Source: CALIBK01 sp037444165
Lineage (GTDB): Bacteria > Desulfobacterota > BSN033 > UBA1163
Assembly: GCA_037444165.1 (NCBI GenBank)
Contig: JBBIMX010000023.1
Coordinates: 1 to 34,905 of the forward strand
DNA: 34,905 nucleotides
Direction of reading: 5' to 3'
Positions within the stretch are counted from its first letter, which is position 1, and the number at the start of each line of letters is the position of its first letter. Positions 17,242 through 26,200 of the stretch are shown one piece after another. The position numbers and the translations under genes were made by a program. The notes below the pieces were generated by a model that was given only the letters and a program-made list of their open reading frames with translations, was not told the DNA's origin and did no database searches.

Positions 17242-18334
17242 TTAGATGACCCTCCCTTAGCCATCCAATCACAGGCTCTCCTGCTTTTGGAGCCCAGACT
17301 CTATCCGGGGATGCACAGATTTCTCTTATTCCTGCCTCCTCACTTGCCATGTAAAGAGTTTCCCCCTTGCGGGCGGCAATAAGGGGCCTCAATTTAATCC
17401 TGTCATTAAGCCCAATGAGGCCATTTTTGTGGGCAAGGAGAATCGAAAAGGGGCCGTTTACCAAAGCACTTCCATAGATGATTCTGAGAGCTTTAATCAC
17501 CTCCATATGCCCATCTCCACGGTCTATCTCGTCCCAGGTAGGTGGAGCCAAGACTTTACAGGCCATTTCAACAGGTAAATGGTGCCTTCTCAGAAGGAGG
17601 TCAAAAAGATAGGCCATCACCTCGGTATCAGTCATCAATGTACACCGATAGCCAAACATCTCCAGATATCTCCTGTTAATTCCATAGGAAGAGATTTCTC
17701 CGTTATGGACCACTGAAAAATCGAGAAGGGTAAAGGGGTGGGCTCCTCCCCACCATCCAGGGGTATTGGTTGGGAAACGACCATGGGCAATCCAGAGATA
17801 ACCTTCATATTCTTCTAATCGATAAAACTTCCCCACCTCATCGGGAAAACCGACCGCTTTAAAGGTTCCCATGTTCTTCCCACTCGAAAAGACATAGGCC
17901 CCTTTAACCTCAGTATTGATCTTCATTACCATATGAACCATATAGTCTTCTTCCGAGGTTTCAAGTTCAAAAAGTCGGTTTTCATCAATCCCCACAAAAT
18001 ATCTCATCAGGAGAGGAGGATGGGTAATCCGTTTTGTTTTTCGGGTGGGGATTTTATCCTGGAGTTCGATCAATAAGGATTCGTTAAGAATTCGTTCAGC
18101 CTCCTCCTTGGCTTCTCTATCCTCATAGAGAATATGCAACGCATAGAAATCTTTCATCTCGGGATAGATTCCATAGGCAGCAAATCCCCCTCCCAAACCA
18201 TTGGAACGCTCGTTCATCGAAGCAATGGATTGGATGATGGCCTCTCCGTTGACTCGCTTTCCATCTTCACAAATAAAACCTGTGAGGGAACAACCCGAGA
18301 TCTCTTTTTCAAACCTATCTATTTTCTGTCCCAT
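17162..18334 (-). CDS. Class-II glutamine amidotransferase subunit of glutamate synthase
   Basis: About 390 residues, GlxB/GltB1-type N-terminal-nucleophile amidotransferase. The nucleophile is probably the Cys of SGCSLTGFICEDG, about 15 residues from the ATG, so the leader would have to be removed. The substrate region includes IAHGRFPTNTPGWWGGAHPF and VVHNGEISSYG. It releases ammonia from glutamine for the FMN subunit. I prefer the ATG at 18334, which has AAGGGG eight bases upstream; an in-frame GTG at 18343 falls inside that site. It follows glnA almost directly. The last 26 codons overlap the next gene in another frame, so the tail may be a recent extension or the result of a frameshift. 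Confidence 0.85.
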   Translation of the reverse strand: MGQKIDRFEKEISGCSLTGFICEDGKRVNGEAIIQSIASMNERSNGLGGGFAAYGIYPEMKDFYALHILYEDREAKEEAERILNESLLIELQDKIPTRKTKRITHPPLLMRYFVGIDENRLFELETSEEDYMVHMVMKINTEVKGAYVFSSGKNMGTFKAVGFPDEVGKFYRLEEYEGYLWIAHGRFPTNTPGWWGGAHPFTLLDFSVVHNGEISSYGINRRYLEMFGYRCTLMTDTEVMAYLFDLLLRRHHLPVEMACKVLAPPTWDEIDRGDGHMEVIKALRIIYGSALVNGPFSILLAHKNGLIGLNDRIKLRPLIAARKGETLYMASEEAGIREICASPDRVWAPKAGEPVIGWLREGHLSEFELSRARISDREESKPMYSVPGMC

Positions 18335-18346
18335 CCCTCTCACCCC

Positions 18347-19666
18347 TTAAAGAATAGGAAGATATTTTTCCAATTCAAACCGGGATACATGGGTTCGATA
18401 TTCATCCCACTCTATCTTTTTATTTTGGATAAATTTTTGAAAGATATGATCCCCTAAGGTTTCCCTGACCAGTTCACTTTGTTCGGTAAGCTGAATCGCC
18501 TCGAATAGATTCCCTGGAAGAGATTCAATCCCGTGTCTCTTTCGGTCCTCTTCAGACATCTCAAAGATGTCCTCTTCCACGGGAGGGGGAAGCTCATAAC
18601 CCTCTTGAATCCCTTTCAGTCCTGCAGCCAACATGACGGCAAAAGCTAAATAAGGGTTACAGGCTGGATCGGGTGAACGAAACTCAATTCGAGTTGCCTT
18701 CTCTTTCCCAGGTTTATACATGGGAACTCGAACCAGGGCTGAACGGTTTCTTCTGGCCCAGGAGATATAGACAGGGGCCTCATAACCCGGTACAAGCCTC
18801 TTATAAGAGTTGACCCATTGAGAGGTGATCGAAGTGATCTCCCTCGAATGTTTAAGAAGACCTGCGATATAGGATTTGGCTATTTTAGATAAATGGTATT
18901 CATCATGGGGATCGAAAAAGGCATTCTGATTACCTTTAAAGAGGGATTGATGGGTATGCATCCCACTTCCATTCTGACCAAAGATGGGTTTGGGCATAAA
19001 AGTGGCGTAAACTCCATGTTTGAGGGCAATCTCTTTCACGACCAAACGATAAGTCATAGCGTTGTCTGCCATGGTCAAAGCATCGGTATAACGGAGATCA
19101 ATTTCGTGTTGACTCGGCGCTACCTCATGATGGCTATACTCTACCTTAATTCCCATGGCTTCCAGGGTCAGAATCGTTTCCCGTCGAAGCCCTGTGGCCA
19201 CATCCAAAGGGGTTAGGTCAAAATAGCCTCCACGGTCAAGAATTTGAGTCCCATCATTGGATTTAAAATAGAAATATTCGAGTTCCGGACCCACATAAAA
19301 TGTATATCCAAGATCCTCTGCTTTTTTAAGCGTCTTTTTTAAGACCCAACGAGGATCTCCTTTATAGGGTGTGCCATCTGGCTCATAGATATCCGCGAAC
19401 ATTCGCGCGACAGCATTCTCCTTTGGTCTCCACGGGATGATCTGGAAGGTCTTTGGATCGGGTTTGGCTACCATATCGCTTTCGTCAATTCTGGCATATC
19501 CCTGAATAGAGGACCCATCAAACCCCATTCCTTCTTCAAGGGCTCCTTCCAGCTCATCAATGGTGATGGCAAACCCTTTCAAGAAACCCAGGATATCGGT
19601 AAACCAAATCCGAATAAATTTGACATCGTTCTCTTTTGCCATTTTCAATACATACTCTTTATCCAT
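18347..19666 (-). CDS. glnA: Glutamine synthetase type I (alpha-like)
   Basis: 439 residues. Family landmarks are MGFDGSSIQGYARIDESDM (about 47-65), VEYSHHEVAPSQHEID and KPIFGQNGSGMHTHQS (about 220-235), and the RIEFRSPDPACNPYLA segment near 325. The region that carries the adenylylated tyrosine in beta-type enzymes (NLYxLP) reads SLPGNLFEA here, without a Tyr, and the length fits the alpha type. So control by adenylylation is unlikely. The Arg of GYARIDESDM matches the position used for feedback inhibition in Firmicutes GS. It is the first gene of the operon with the split glutamate synthase, behind a sigma-54 promoter and an ANTAR-type leader. Confidence 0.95.
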   Translation of the reverse strand: MDKEYVLKMAKENDVKFIRIWFTDILGFLKGFAITIDELEGALEEGMGFDGSSIQGYARIDESDMVAKPDPKTFQIIPWRPKENAVARMFADIYEPDGTPYKGDPRWVLKKTLKKAEDLGYTFYVGPELEYFYFKSNDGTQILDRGGYFDLTPLDVATGLRRETILTLEAMGIKVEYSHHEVAPSQHEIDLRYTDALTMADNAMTYRLVVKEIALKHGVYATFMPKPIFGQNGSGMHTHQSLFKGNQNAFFDPHDEYHLSKIAKSYIAGLLKHSREITSITSQWVNSYKRLVPGYEAPVYISWARRNRSALVRVPMYKPGKEKATRIEFRSPDPACNPYLAFAVMLAAGLKGIQEGYELPPPVEEDIFEMSEEDRKRHGIESLPGNLFEAIQLTEQSELVRETLGDHIFQKFIQNKKIEWDEYRTHVSRFELEKYLPIL

Positions 19667-19690
19667 GCTCCTTCCCCCTATGATAAATTA

Positions 19691-19768
19691 ATTAAAAAGG
19701 CGTCTTTTATCCTTCATGGATTGGATTAGAAAGACGCCTTTGTCTTTTAAACTACCTCTTTGTAGTGA
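19691..19768 (-). ncRNA. ANTAR-type dual-hexaloop antitermination leader of glnA
   Basis: On the - strand the first stem-loop (19751-19766) is ACTAC-AAAGAG-GTAGT. After 3 nt the second (19730-19747) is AAAGAC-AAAGGC-GTCTTT with a perfect 6-bp stem. Both loops are six bases with A at position 1 and G at position 4, the rule described for ANTAR targets. The segment AAAGGCGTCTTT of the second hairpin is also the 5' arm of a 12-bp perfect terminator stem (partner 19696-19707) followed by TTTTTAATTAATTT. The two structures exclude each other, as an antiterminator switch needs. The first stem begins about 4-5 nt after the predicted sigma-54 start. Confidence 0.85.
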
Positions 19769-19780
19769 TATCATTTCTTT

Positions 19781-19796
19781 AGCAAATAGGATGCCA
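19781..19796 (-). promoter_or_regulatory. Sigma-54 promoter of glnA
   Basis: On the - strand TGGCATCCTATTTGCT, that is TGGCA-N6-TTGCT, with GG and GC separated by exactly 10 nt. The match to the sigma-54 consensus TGGCAC-N5-TTGCW is one base off. The predicted start, near 19770, lies immediately before the ANTAR leader. Confidence 0.85.
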
Positions 19797-19908
19797 TATT
19801 AGGGCTTATTAAATCAGACGGGGAAAACGTTTTAACTTTATAGAAATTAAAAAGAATTTGGTCGTTTCCATTCAGGGGATTTTAATAGGAAAAGGAGGGA
19901 TTGAAAAG

Positions 19909-19946
19909 GAGGGTGATGAAAATTAGGCAGGTTGATGAAATTTAGG
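19909..19946 (-). promoter_or_regulatory. Tandem 19-bp repeats: probable enhancer (UAS) of glnA
   Basis: On the - strand there are two head-to-tail 19-mers, CCTAAATTTCATCAACCTG and CCTAATTTTCATCACCCTC. The same pair arrangement and period occurs at 32993-33030 before the amtB operon's sigma-54 promoter. It ends 112 bp upstream of the glnA promoter, a normal distance for an NtrC-family activator site, and overlaps the stop codon of the NtrC-like gene. Confidence 0.65.
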
Positions 19947-21387
19947 AAAGATCGCTCGGTTCTGAAATCAGGACTTCTTTCTTAAGGCGATATCGTTCCA
20001 TTTTACTCCGAAGAGTATTTCGATTGATCCCGAGAAGCTTAGCGGCTTGAATTTGATTCCCATTGGTCTTTTGAAGGGCTCTTAGAATGAGTTCTTTTTC
20101 AAGGAAGGAGATTAGATCAAGATCTTGGTTGATTGAGGGAGCTTTTAGGAGTTCTTCAAAAAGTGAATCAAGGAGATCTTCAAAGGTCTTTTTCTTCACC
20201 TCTTCTCTTATCTCCTTCTTTTCCTCTCTTAATTCAAGAAGGATCTGGTCTTCAAGGATCCATTCTCCGTGGCATAAAACCATTGCCCTTTTAATCACGT
20301 TCTCTAATTGCCTCACATTCCCAGGCCAAGAGTAGGAGACCATCTTTCTCATCGCTTCGGAAGTCATCCCCTGAACCTTCTTTTTAAATTCCAAATTGAA
20401 TTTATTAATAAAATAATCGATCAAAGCGGGAATATCCTCTTTTCGTTCTCGTAGGGCAGGGAGATGGATGGAAACGACATTGAGCCGATAATAGAGATCT
20501 TCACGAAACGTCCCTTTGGCAATGGCTTCTTCCAGGTTTTTATTCGTCGCCACAATGAACCGAACATCGGTCTGGATCGTTTCTCTTCCTCCCAATCGTT
20601 CGAATCTTTTTTCCTGAAGAACCCTTAAAATCTTTGCCTGGGTGGAAAGAGACATGTCTCCGATCTCGTCAAGAAAGAGGGTTCCTCCATTGCACTGTTC
20701 GAGCTTGCCGATTCGTCGAAAGATGGCCCCTGTAAAGGCTCCCTTCTCATGGCCAAACAGTTCACTCTCAAGAAGCGTATCGGGAATGGCTGCACAATTC
20801 ACAGGAAGGAAAGGCTGATTGGAACGAAGGCTATGATGATAGATTGCTCTGGCAAAGAGTTCTTTTCCTGTTCCACTTTCTCCTCGGAGAAGGACCGTGA
20901 CATCGGTCGGTGCAATCTGTCCAATCAATTTATAGATTTCCTGCATTGTTGGAGAGGACCCCACGATTCTTTCTTTTCCTATCTCTTGCTCTTCCTCAAA
21001 CACATAAGGAATCTCTTCTTTCATCATCTTTCTGAGTAAAAGGGCCTTCTCCACAAGTTCTTTCATCTTTGGAATGGAAAAGGGTTTCAGGATATAGTCA
21101 AAAGCCCCCCATTTCATGGCTTCGATGGCTGTCTCTGTGGTGCCATAGGCCGTCATCACGATCACCAGACTCTTAGGATCTTTGGCCTTCATCTCTTTTA
21201 ACAGATCGATCCCATTTTGACCCGGCATTCGAATATCCATAATAATCAAATCGGGTGAATTCTGTTGAAAGAGAGAGATGGCTTCTTCTCCATTCTGTGC
21301 CGTCATCACAAGATAATGCTCCTCAAATATCCGCTTCAGGGAGTATCGAATAGCCTTATCATCGTCTACGATTAAGATCCTCTCCAT
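19942..21387 (-). CDS. NtrC-family sigma-54 response regulator
   Basis: 481 residues. The receiver domain is 1-120 with acidic pocket DDD at 8-10, phospho-acceptor Asp51 (LIIMDIRMP) and Lys101. The AAA+ domain (about 140-375) has Walker A GESGTGKE at 169-176, the sigma-54 contact loop GAFTGA at 216-221, and Walker B GGTLFLDEIGD. The C-terminal Fis-type helix-turn-helix is NQIQAAKLLGINRNTLRSK. It activates sigma-54 promoters; the two found in this window, both with identical tandem upstream repeats, are the obvious targets. It begins 11 bp after its partner kinase, so the pair is co-transcribed. It resembles the GnfM/NtrC-type regulators of Geobacter by role, but orthology is not shown. Confidence 0.92.
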   Translation of the reverse strand: MERILIVDDDKAIRYSLKRIFEEHYLVMTAQNGEEAISLFQQNSPDLIIMDIRMPGQNGIDLLKEMKAKDPKSLVIVMTAYGTTETAIEAMKWGAFDYILKPFSIPKMKELVEKALLLRKMMKEEIPYVFEEEQEIGKERIVGSSPTMQEIYKLIGQIAPTDVTVLLRGESGTGKELFARAIYHHSLRSNQPFLPVNCAAIPDTLLESELFGHEKGAFTGAIFRRIGKLEQCNGGTLFLDEIGDMSLSTQAKILRVLQEKRFERLGGRETIQTDVRFIVATNKNLEEAIAKGTFREDLYYRLNVVSIHLPALRERKEDIPALIDYFINKFNLEFKKKVQGMTSEAMRKMVSYSWPGNVRQLENVIKRAMVLCHGEWILEDQILLELREEKKEIREEVKKKTFEDLLDSLFEELLKAPSINQDLDLISFLEKELILRALQKTNGNQIQAAKLLGINRNTLRSKMERYRLKKEVLISEPSDLS

Positions 21388-21398
21388 GGATCATTCCC

Positions 21399-23111
21399 TC
21401 ATCCTTCATTAGAGCAAGGAAACCAGAGAGTAAAGAGGGTTCCCTCACCTGGAGTACTTTCCACTTCTATCTTTCCACGATGGGCATCCACAATTCGGTG
21501 GGCAATGGAGAGGCCAAGACCCAAGCCGTTGTCTTTGGTCGAAAAGAAAGGATCAAAGAGCTTATTCATCGCTTCAGATGCGATGCCGACCCCAGAATCC
21601 TTGAACCAGAGTTTAATCCAGTCCCCCTCCTCGCAAACCTTGCCCCCTAAAGTTAAGGTTCCTCCTCGCGGCATCGCTTGGATTGCATTCAAGACGATGT
21701 TCAGGAAAACCTGTTTCATCTGTTCTTTATCCATGGTGATTGAGGGTAGGGGATGAAATTCTTTTTTAACAGAGATACGAGCTTTTTCAATCTGAGGCCT
21801 TATCAATTGAAGGGTTTCTTCTAAGATTTGAACCACCTCTGTTTTTTCGAAAAGAGGAGGAGAGGGTTTAGCAAACCGAAGAAATTGTTCCACAATATGA
21901 TTGATTCGGCCAATCTCTTCCTCGATGACTTTAAGATCTTCCCGGTAGGGATATTCCATCGGAAGTCTTTCTTGCATGGACTGAATCAGGAGATTGATAC
22001 TGGTTAAGGGATTTCGTATCTCATGAGCAATCCCAGCGGCTAACTGACCGAGGGCAGCTAACTTTTCCTGACGAAGCAGTTGGGCCTCAGCCCGATTGAG
22101 ATCCTCCATTGTCTTTTTAATTTTCTCCTCCATCTCCTGACTTAACATTTTTAATTCTTCAACGATCGTGGTGTTGTGAATCGCTAAACCGGCCTGTTGG
22201 GAAAAGCTCATCATGGCTTCAAGGGCCTCTTGAGGAATGGTTTTACCCGGCTCAACATGATCTGCAGCAATTACCCCCAATGCTTTTTCTTTCGCAAGAA
22301 TGGGAATGACCACGAGGGATTGGAGCTTCAGTTTTTCTTTAAGTAAAGGATTCACCCTCGAATCTTTTTGTGCATCGGGGATGACAAAGGGTTTCTTTTC
22401 GACCATGGCTCTTGCAATGATGCTATCCTCAGGGTCGATGGGAAGCTCAATCCCTTTGACCATCTCCTCATCTAACCCGACCGCCATTTTACATTCAAGG
22501 GTTCCTTTCTTTTCATTGACCATATAGAGTCGGGCTCGATCAAAGCCCGTATTTTTTATGACCCCCTCTAAAAGGAGTTTAAGAATCTCATTGATATCGA
22601 GAGCCCCCATCAGACCCGAGTTTTCAATACAGACAGCTGCCTGATTGGCGATGGTCATTAACATCTCTTCTTCAGCCTTTGAAAAGGCTCGGGGATAGGA
22701 GGTATAACAGTTAATCACTCCGATGACCCGATCTTTCACACACATTGGAACACTGAGCATAGACACCAATCCCTCTTTTTTGGCCAACTCCTTTTCCTTA
22801 TAGAGAGGCTCTTTGAGAACATCCATAATGGTCATAGGCTTATTGTGGAGGGCCACATGACCCACGATCCCCTCTCCCATCCTCAAACTCCTCTCCTTTA
22901 AATATTCCTCACTCATACTCTGAGTCGCCTTTAATTTTAATTTCTGATCCTTCTCATCTAAAATCCAGAGGGAACAGATCTTCGAATCCATCACCTTGGC
23001 TGTAATGGTGACGATTAACCGGAGGACATCTCCAAGATAGAGCCCCGAGGCAATCGCTTTGCTGATCTCAAGAAGGGCATTGATTTCTTTCACCTCGAGA
23101 TTCATTTCCAT
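21399..23111 (-). CDS. Soluble GAF-GAF sensor histidine kinase
   Basis: About 570 residues from 23111 (a second in-frame ATG at 23105 has the better distance to GAGG and may be the real start). There is no signal peptide or membrane segment. Two GAF domains lie at about 10-165 and 175-325, then a coiled-coil linker. The HisKA box is LAAGIAHEIRNPLTS (His about 363). The ATPase domain has NIVLNAIQAMPRGG, DSGVGI and GLGLGLSIAHRIVDAH. It phosphorylates the regulator encoded 11 bp downstream, sensing an unknown cytoplasmic signal. The reading frame stays open upstream to 23213, but that part is the leader RNA: its codons spell out the antitermination hairpins, so I exclude it. Confidence 0.9.
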   Translation of the reverse strand: MEMNLEVKEINALLEISKAIASGLYLGDVLRLIVTITAKVMDSKICSLWILDEKDQKLKLKATQSMSEEYLKERSLRMGEGIVGHVALHNKPMTIMDVLKEPLYKEKELAKKEGLVSMLSVPMCVKDRVIGVINCYTSYPRAFSKAEEEMLMTIANQAAVCIENSGLMGALDINEILKLLLEGVIKNTGFDRARLYMVNEKKGTLECKMAVGLDEEMVKGIELPIDPEDSIIARAMVEKKPFVIPDAQKDSRVNPLLKEKLKLQSLVVIPILAKEKALGVIAADHVEPGKTIPQEALEAMMSFSQQAGLAIHNTTIVEELKMLSQEMEEKIKKTMEDLNRAEAQLLRQEKLAALGQLAAGIAHEIRNPLTSINLLIQSMQERLPMEYPYREDLKVIEEEIGRINHIVEQFLRFAKPSPPLFEKTEVVQILEETLQLIRPQIEKARISVKKEFHPLPSITMDKEQMKQVFLNIVLNAIQAMPRGGTLTLGGKVCEEGDWIKLWFKDSGVGIASEAMNKLFDPFFSTKDNGLGLGLSIAHRIVDAHRGKIEVESTPGEGTLFTLWFPCSNEG

Positions 23112-23120
23112 ATCCTCAAG

Positions 23121-23180
23121 AAAAAGAAATAAGGGCGTCCTCTTAAAGACGCCCTTGTCCTTCATACTCCTTTGTATGTA
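23121..23180 (-). ncRNA. ANTAR-type dual-hexaloop antitermination leader of the kinase-regulator operon
   Basis: First stem-loop (23163-23178) CATAC-AAAGGA-GTATG; second (23145-23162), directly abutting, AAGGAC-AAGGGC-GTCTTT with one G-U pair. Both hexaloops follow AxxGxx. The bases AAGGGCGTC of the second hairpin form the 5' arm of a terminator (arms 23148-23156 and 23131-23139, 9 bp) followed by TTATTTCTTTTTC. The first stem starts at the predicted transcription start. The translation start of the kinase comes about 20 nt after the terminator. Confidence 0.82.
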
Positions 23181-23184
23181 GAAA

Positions 23185-23213
23185 TTATTGCATAAAAAAG
23201 AGATTTTCGTCAA
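23185..23213 (-). promoter_or_regulatory. Sigma-70-type promoter of the kinase-regulator operon
   Basis: On the - strand TTGACG (23208-23213), 17-nt spacer, CAATAA (23185-23190). The predicted start near 23178 coincides with the first base of the first ANTAR hexaloop stem, which supports both predictions. Confidence 0.55.
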
Positions 23214-23278
23214 GAGAGAAGCCTAATCTCTTTGTCATTCATTCTTCAGTGAGGGAAGACCACTTCTTTGAAAGGATT

Positions 23279-26200
23279 TTATAATGAAATCCTCTGATGG
23301 GCCTCTTGATGAAACTCCTGGATGGATCTGACAGACATTCCTTTTTTGAGAAGGGATTCAATGCCATTGACCACCGCCTCTGCACCTGACAGGGTGGTCA
23401 CGCAGGGAATATTATGGGCCGCCGCTTGACTTCGAATGGCCACTTCATCCGCTTTGGGTTTCTTTCCGCTTGGAGTATTAATCACCAGTTGGATCTCCCC
23501 GTTTTTCATTCGATCTACAATATTAGGTCTTCCCTCTCCCACTTTAAATACGGTCTCGACAGGCAATCCATTATTCATGAGGACCTTCGCTGTGCCTTTG
23601 GTTGCCACGAGTTCAAAACCGAGGTCCACCAATTTTTTTGCTACAAAAACGATGGGACGTTTATCCTTATTCATGACGCTCAGGAAAACCCTTCCTCTGG
23701 TTGGAATTTGGGCTCCTGCCCCAATTTGAGATTTAGCATAGGCCACTCCAAAATCCGTATCAATCCCCATGACTTCACCTGTGGATTTCATCTCCGGACC
23801 AAGGATGGTGTCAATTCCATAAAAACGATTAAAAGGAAAGACCGATTCTTTTACGGCAATATGACGAATTTCTACCTCTCTATCGATTCCTAATTCGGAA
23901 AGGGTTTTTCCCACCATCACCTTTGCAGCCACTTTAGCCCAAGGGATTCCTGTGGCCTTACTGATAAAAGGAATCGTCCGTGAAGCCCTGGGATTTACTT
24001 CTAAGACATAGATGATATCGTTTTTAATCGCATACTGGACGTTCATCAACCCTACTACCTGAAGTTCCTTGGCCAAGGCGTAGGTATTCTGTTTCAACTG
24101 CTCAATTTGTTCATCCGTTAAGGAGTAGGGAGGAGTGACACAGGCACTGTCACCAGAATGGATCCCAGCCTCTTCAATATGCTCCATGATTCCAGCAAGG
24201 ATACACCGATTTCCATCTGCGACGGCATCCACATCGATTTCAATGGCATCCTCAAGGAATTTATCAATCAAAATCGGATGTTCTGAAGAAGCCTCTACCG
24301 CACGCTTTACAAATTCCTCCAGTGAAGGATCGTCATAGACGATCTCCATCGCCCTTCCCCCTAACACATAGGAAGGTCTCACCAGCACAGGATACCCAAT
24401 CTCTTCGGCCACCCTTTTGGCTTCTTCGATGGAGGTGGCGGTTCCATTGGGAGGCTGGGTGAGTCCTAACTTTTTCAGAAGAGCCTGAAAGCGTTTTCGA
24501 TCCTCTGCTCGATCAATATTTTCAGGGCTTGTTCCTATAATTTTGGCACCCATCTTCTCAAGGGGTATGGCGAGGTTTAGAGGGGTTTGCCCTCCAAACT
24601 GAACAATGATTCCATCGGGCTTTTCGAGATCAACGATATGTAGAACATCCTCAAGGGTTAGGGGTTCAAAATAGAGTTTATCGGAGGTATCGTAGTCTGT
24701 GGAGACCGTCTCTGGATTGGAGTTGACCATGATCGTTTCGTAGCCCAGCTCCTTAAGAGCAAAAGAGGCATGGACACAACAATAGTCAAACTCGATTCCC
24801 TGACCGATTCGATTAGGTCCTCCCCCAAGAATCATAATCTTCTTCTTTGAAGAGGGTTTTGCCTCATTTTCCAATTCATAAGTGGAGTAATAATAAGGGG
24901 TATAGGCTTCAAACTCAGCTCCACAGGTGTCCACTAATTTATAGGTCGGAAGAATTCCTTTCTCCATTCGCATCTTACGAATGCTTATTTCATCGAGGCC
25001 AAGAAGATGAGCCAGTTGAATATCTGAGAACCCAAACTCTTTGGCTTTTCTTAGCAGAGGCGTTGGGAGTTGGACCTGTTGTAAAGATCGGGATCCTCTC
25101 CAGAGCCCAAGGTCCTTGACCTTTGGGCCATGAGAGCGGATCTCCTGTTCTAACTGGACGATTTCTTCTATGTTTTTTAAGAACCAGGGATCAATCCTGG
25201 TGAGCTCAAAAATCTCTTCTAATTTCATCCCCCATAGAAATGCATCTCGAATATAGAAGATTCTCTCTGCATTGGGGATGGAAAGCCTCTTCTTGATCTT
25301 TTCAAGAATTTTATCCCTATGGGGATTCTCTCCTATCTCCTCGGGATAAGGGAGAATATCCCTCCCATCTCCGCCCAGTCCATATCTCTTAATCTCCAGG
25401 GAACGGAGTCCTTTTTGAAGAGCTTCCTTAAAGGTACGCCCGATGGCCATCGTTTCTCCCACAGACTTCATGGAGATCGTAAGGGTGGGGTCCACTCCGG
25501 GGAATTTCTCAAAGGTAAATCGAGGAATCTTCACCACACAGTAATCGATCGTGGGTTCAAAAGAAGCCGGCGTCTTTCGGGTAATATCGTTTGGAATCTC
25601 ATCCAGGGTAAATCCTATCGCCAATTTTGCTGCAATCTTGGCAATAGGGAATCCTGTCGCCTTTGAGGCCAGGGCAGAAGAACGGGAGACCCTTGGGTTC
25701 ATCTCGATGATGACCATCCGTCCATCTTCAGGACGAACGGCAAACTGAATATTGGACCCTCCGGTTTCGACTCCAATTTCGCGAATCGCACGAATGGCCG
25801 CATCCCTCATTCTCTGATATTCTTTATCGGTCAGGGTTTGAGCCGGAGCTACCGTAATGGAATCCCCTGTGTGGATACCCATAGGATCCAAATTCTCGAT
25901 CGAACAGATAATCACTACATTGTCCTTCCTATCTCTCATCACTTCCAACTCGTATTCTTTCCAACCCATGACCGATTCTTCGATCAAAATTTCTCCGATC
26001 ATGCTCTGTTCAAGACCCCGGGCGGCCATTTCCTCAAACTCTTTAATATTATAGGCGATCCCTCCTCCCGTTCCTCCCAGTGTAAAACTAGGTCGAATGA
26101 CCAGAGGAAATCCAATCTCTTTAGCTACGTCGATGGCTTCTGAAAGGGAATAGGCAAAGCCACTCTTTGGGAGATCAATTCCAGCCCTCTTCATGGCCTC

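Noticed and set aside
16879..17382. 167-codon frame on the + strand
   Set aside because: Lies antisense to the glutamate synthase FMN subunit and the amidotransferase, without a ribosome site or recognisable domain.
19690..19770. Glutamine riboswitch before glnA
   Set aside because: No three-way aptamer or conserved glutamine-aptamer core was seen; the paired AxxGxx hexaloops overlapping the terminator explain the leader better.
23112..23213. 34-residue N-terminal extension of the histidine kinase
   Set aside because: The codons coincide with the two hexaloop stems and the terminator, and good ribosome sites stand only before 23111/23105.
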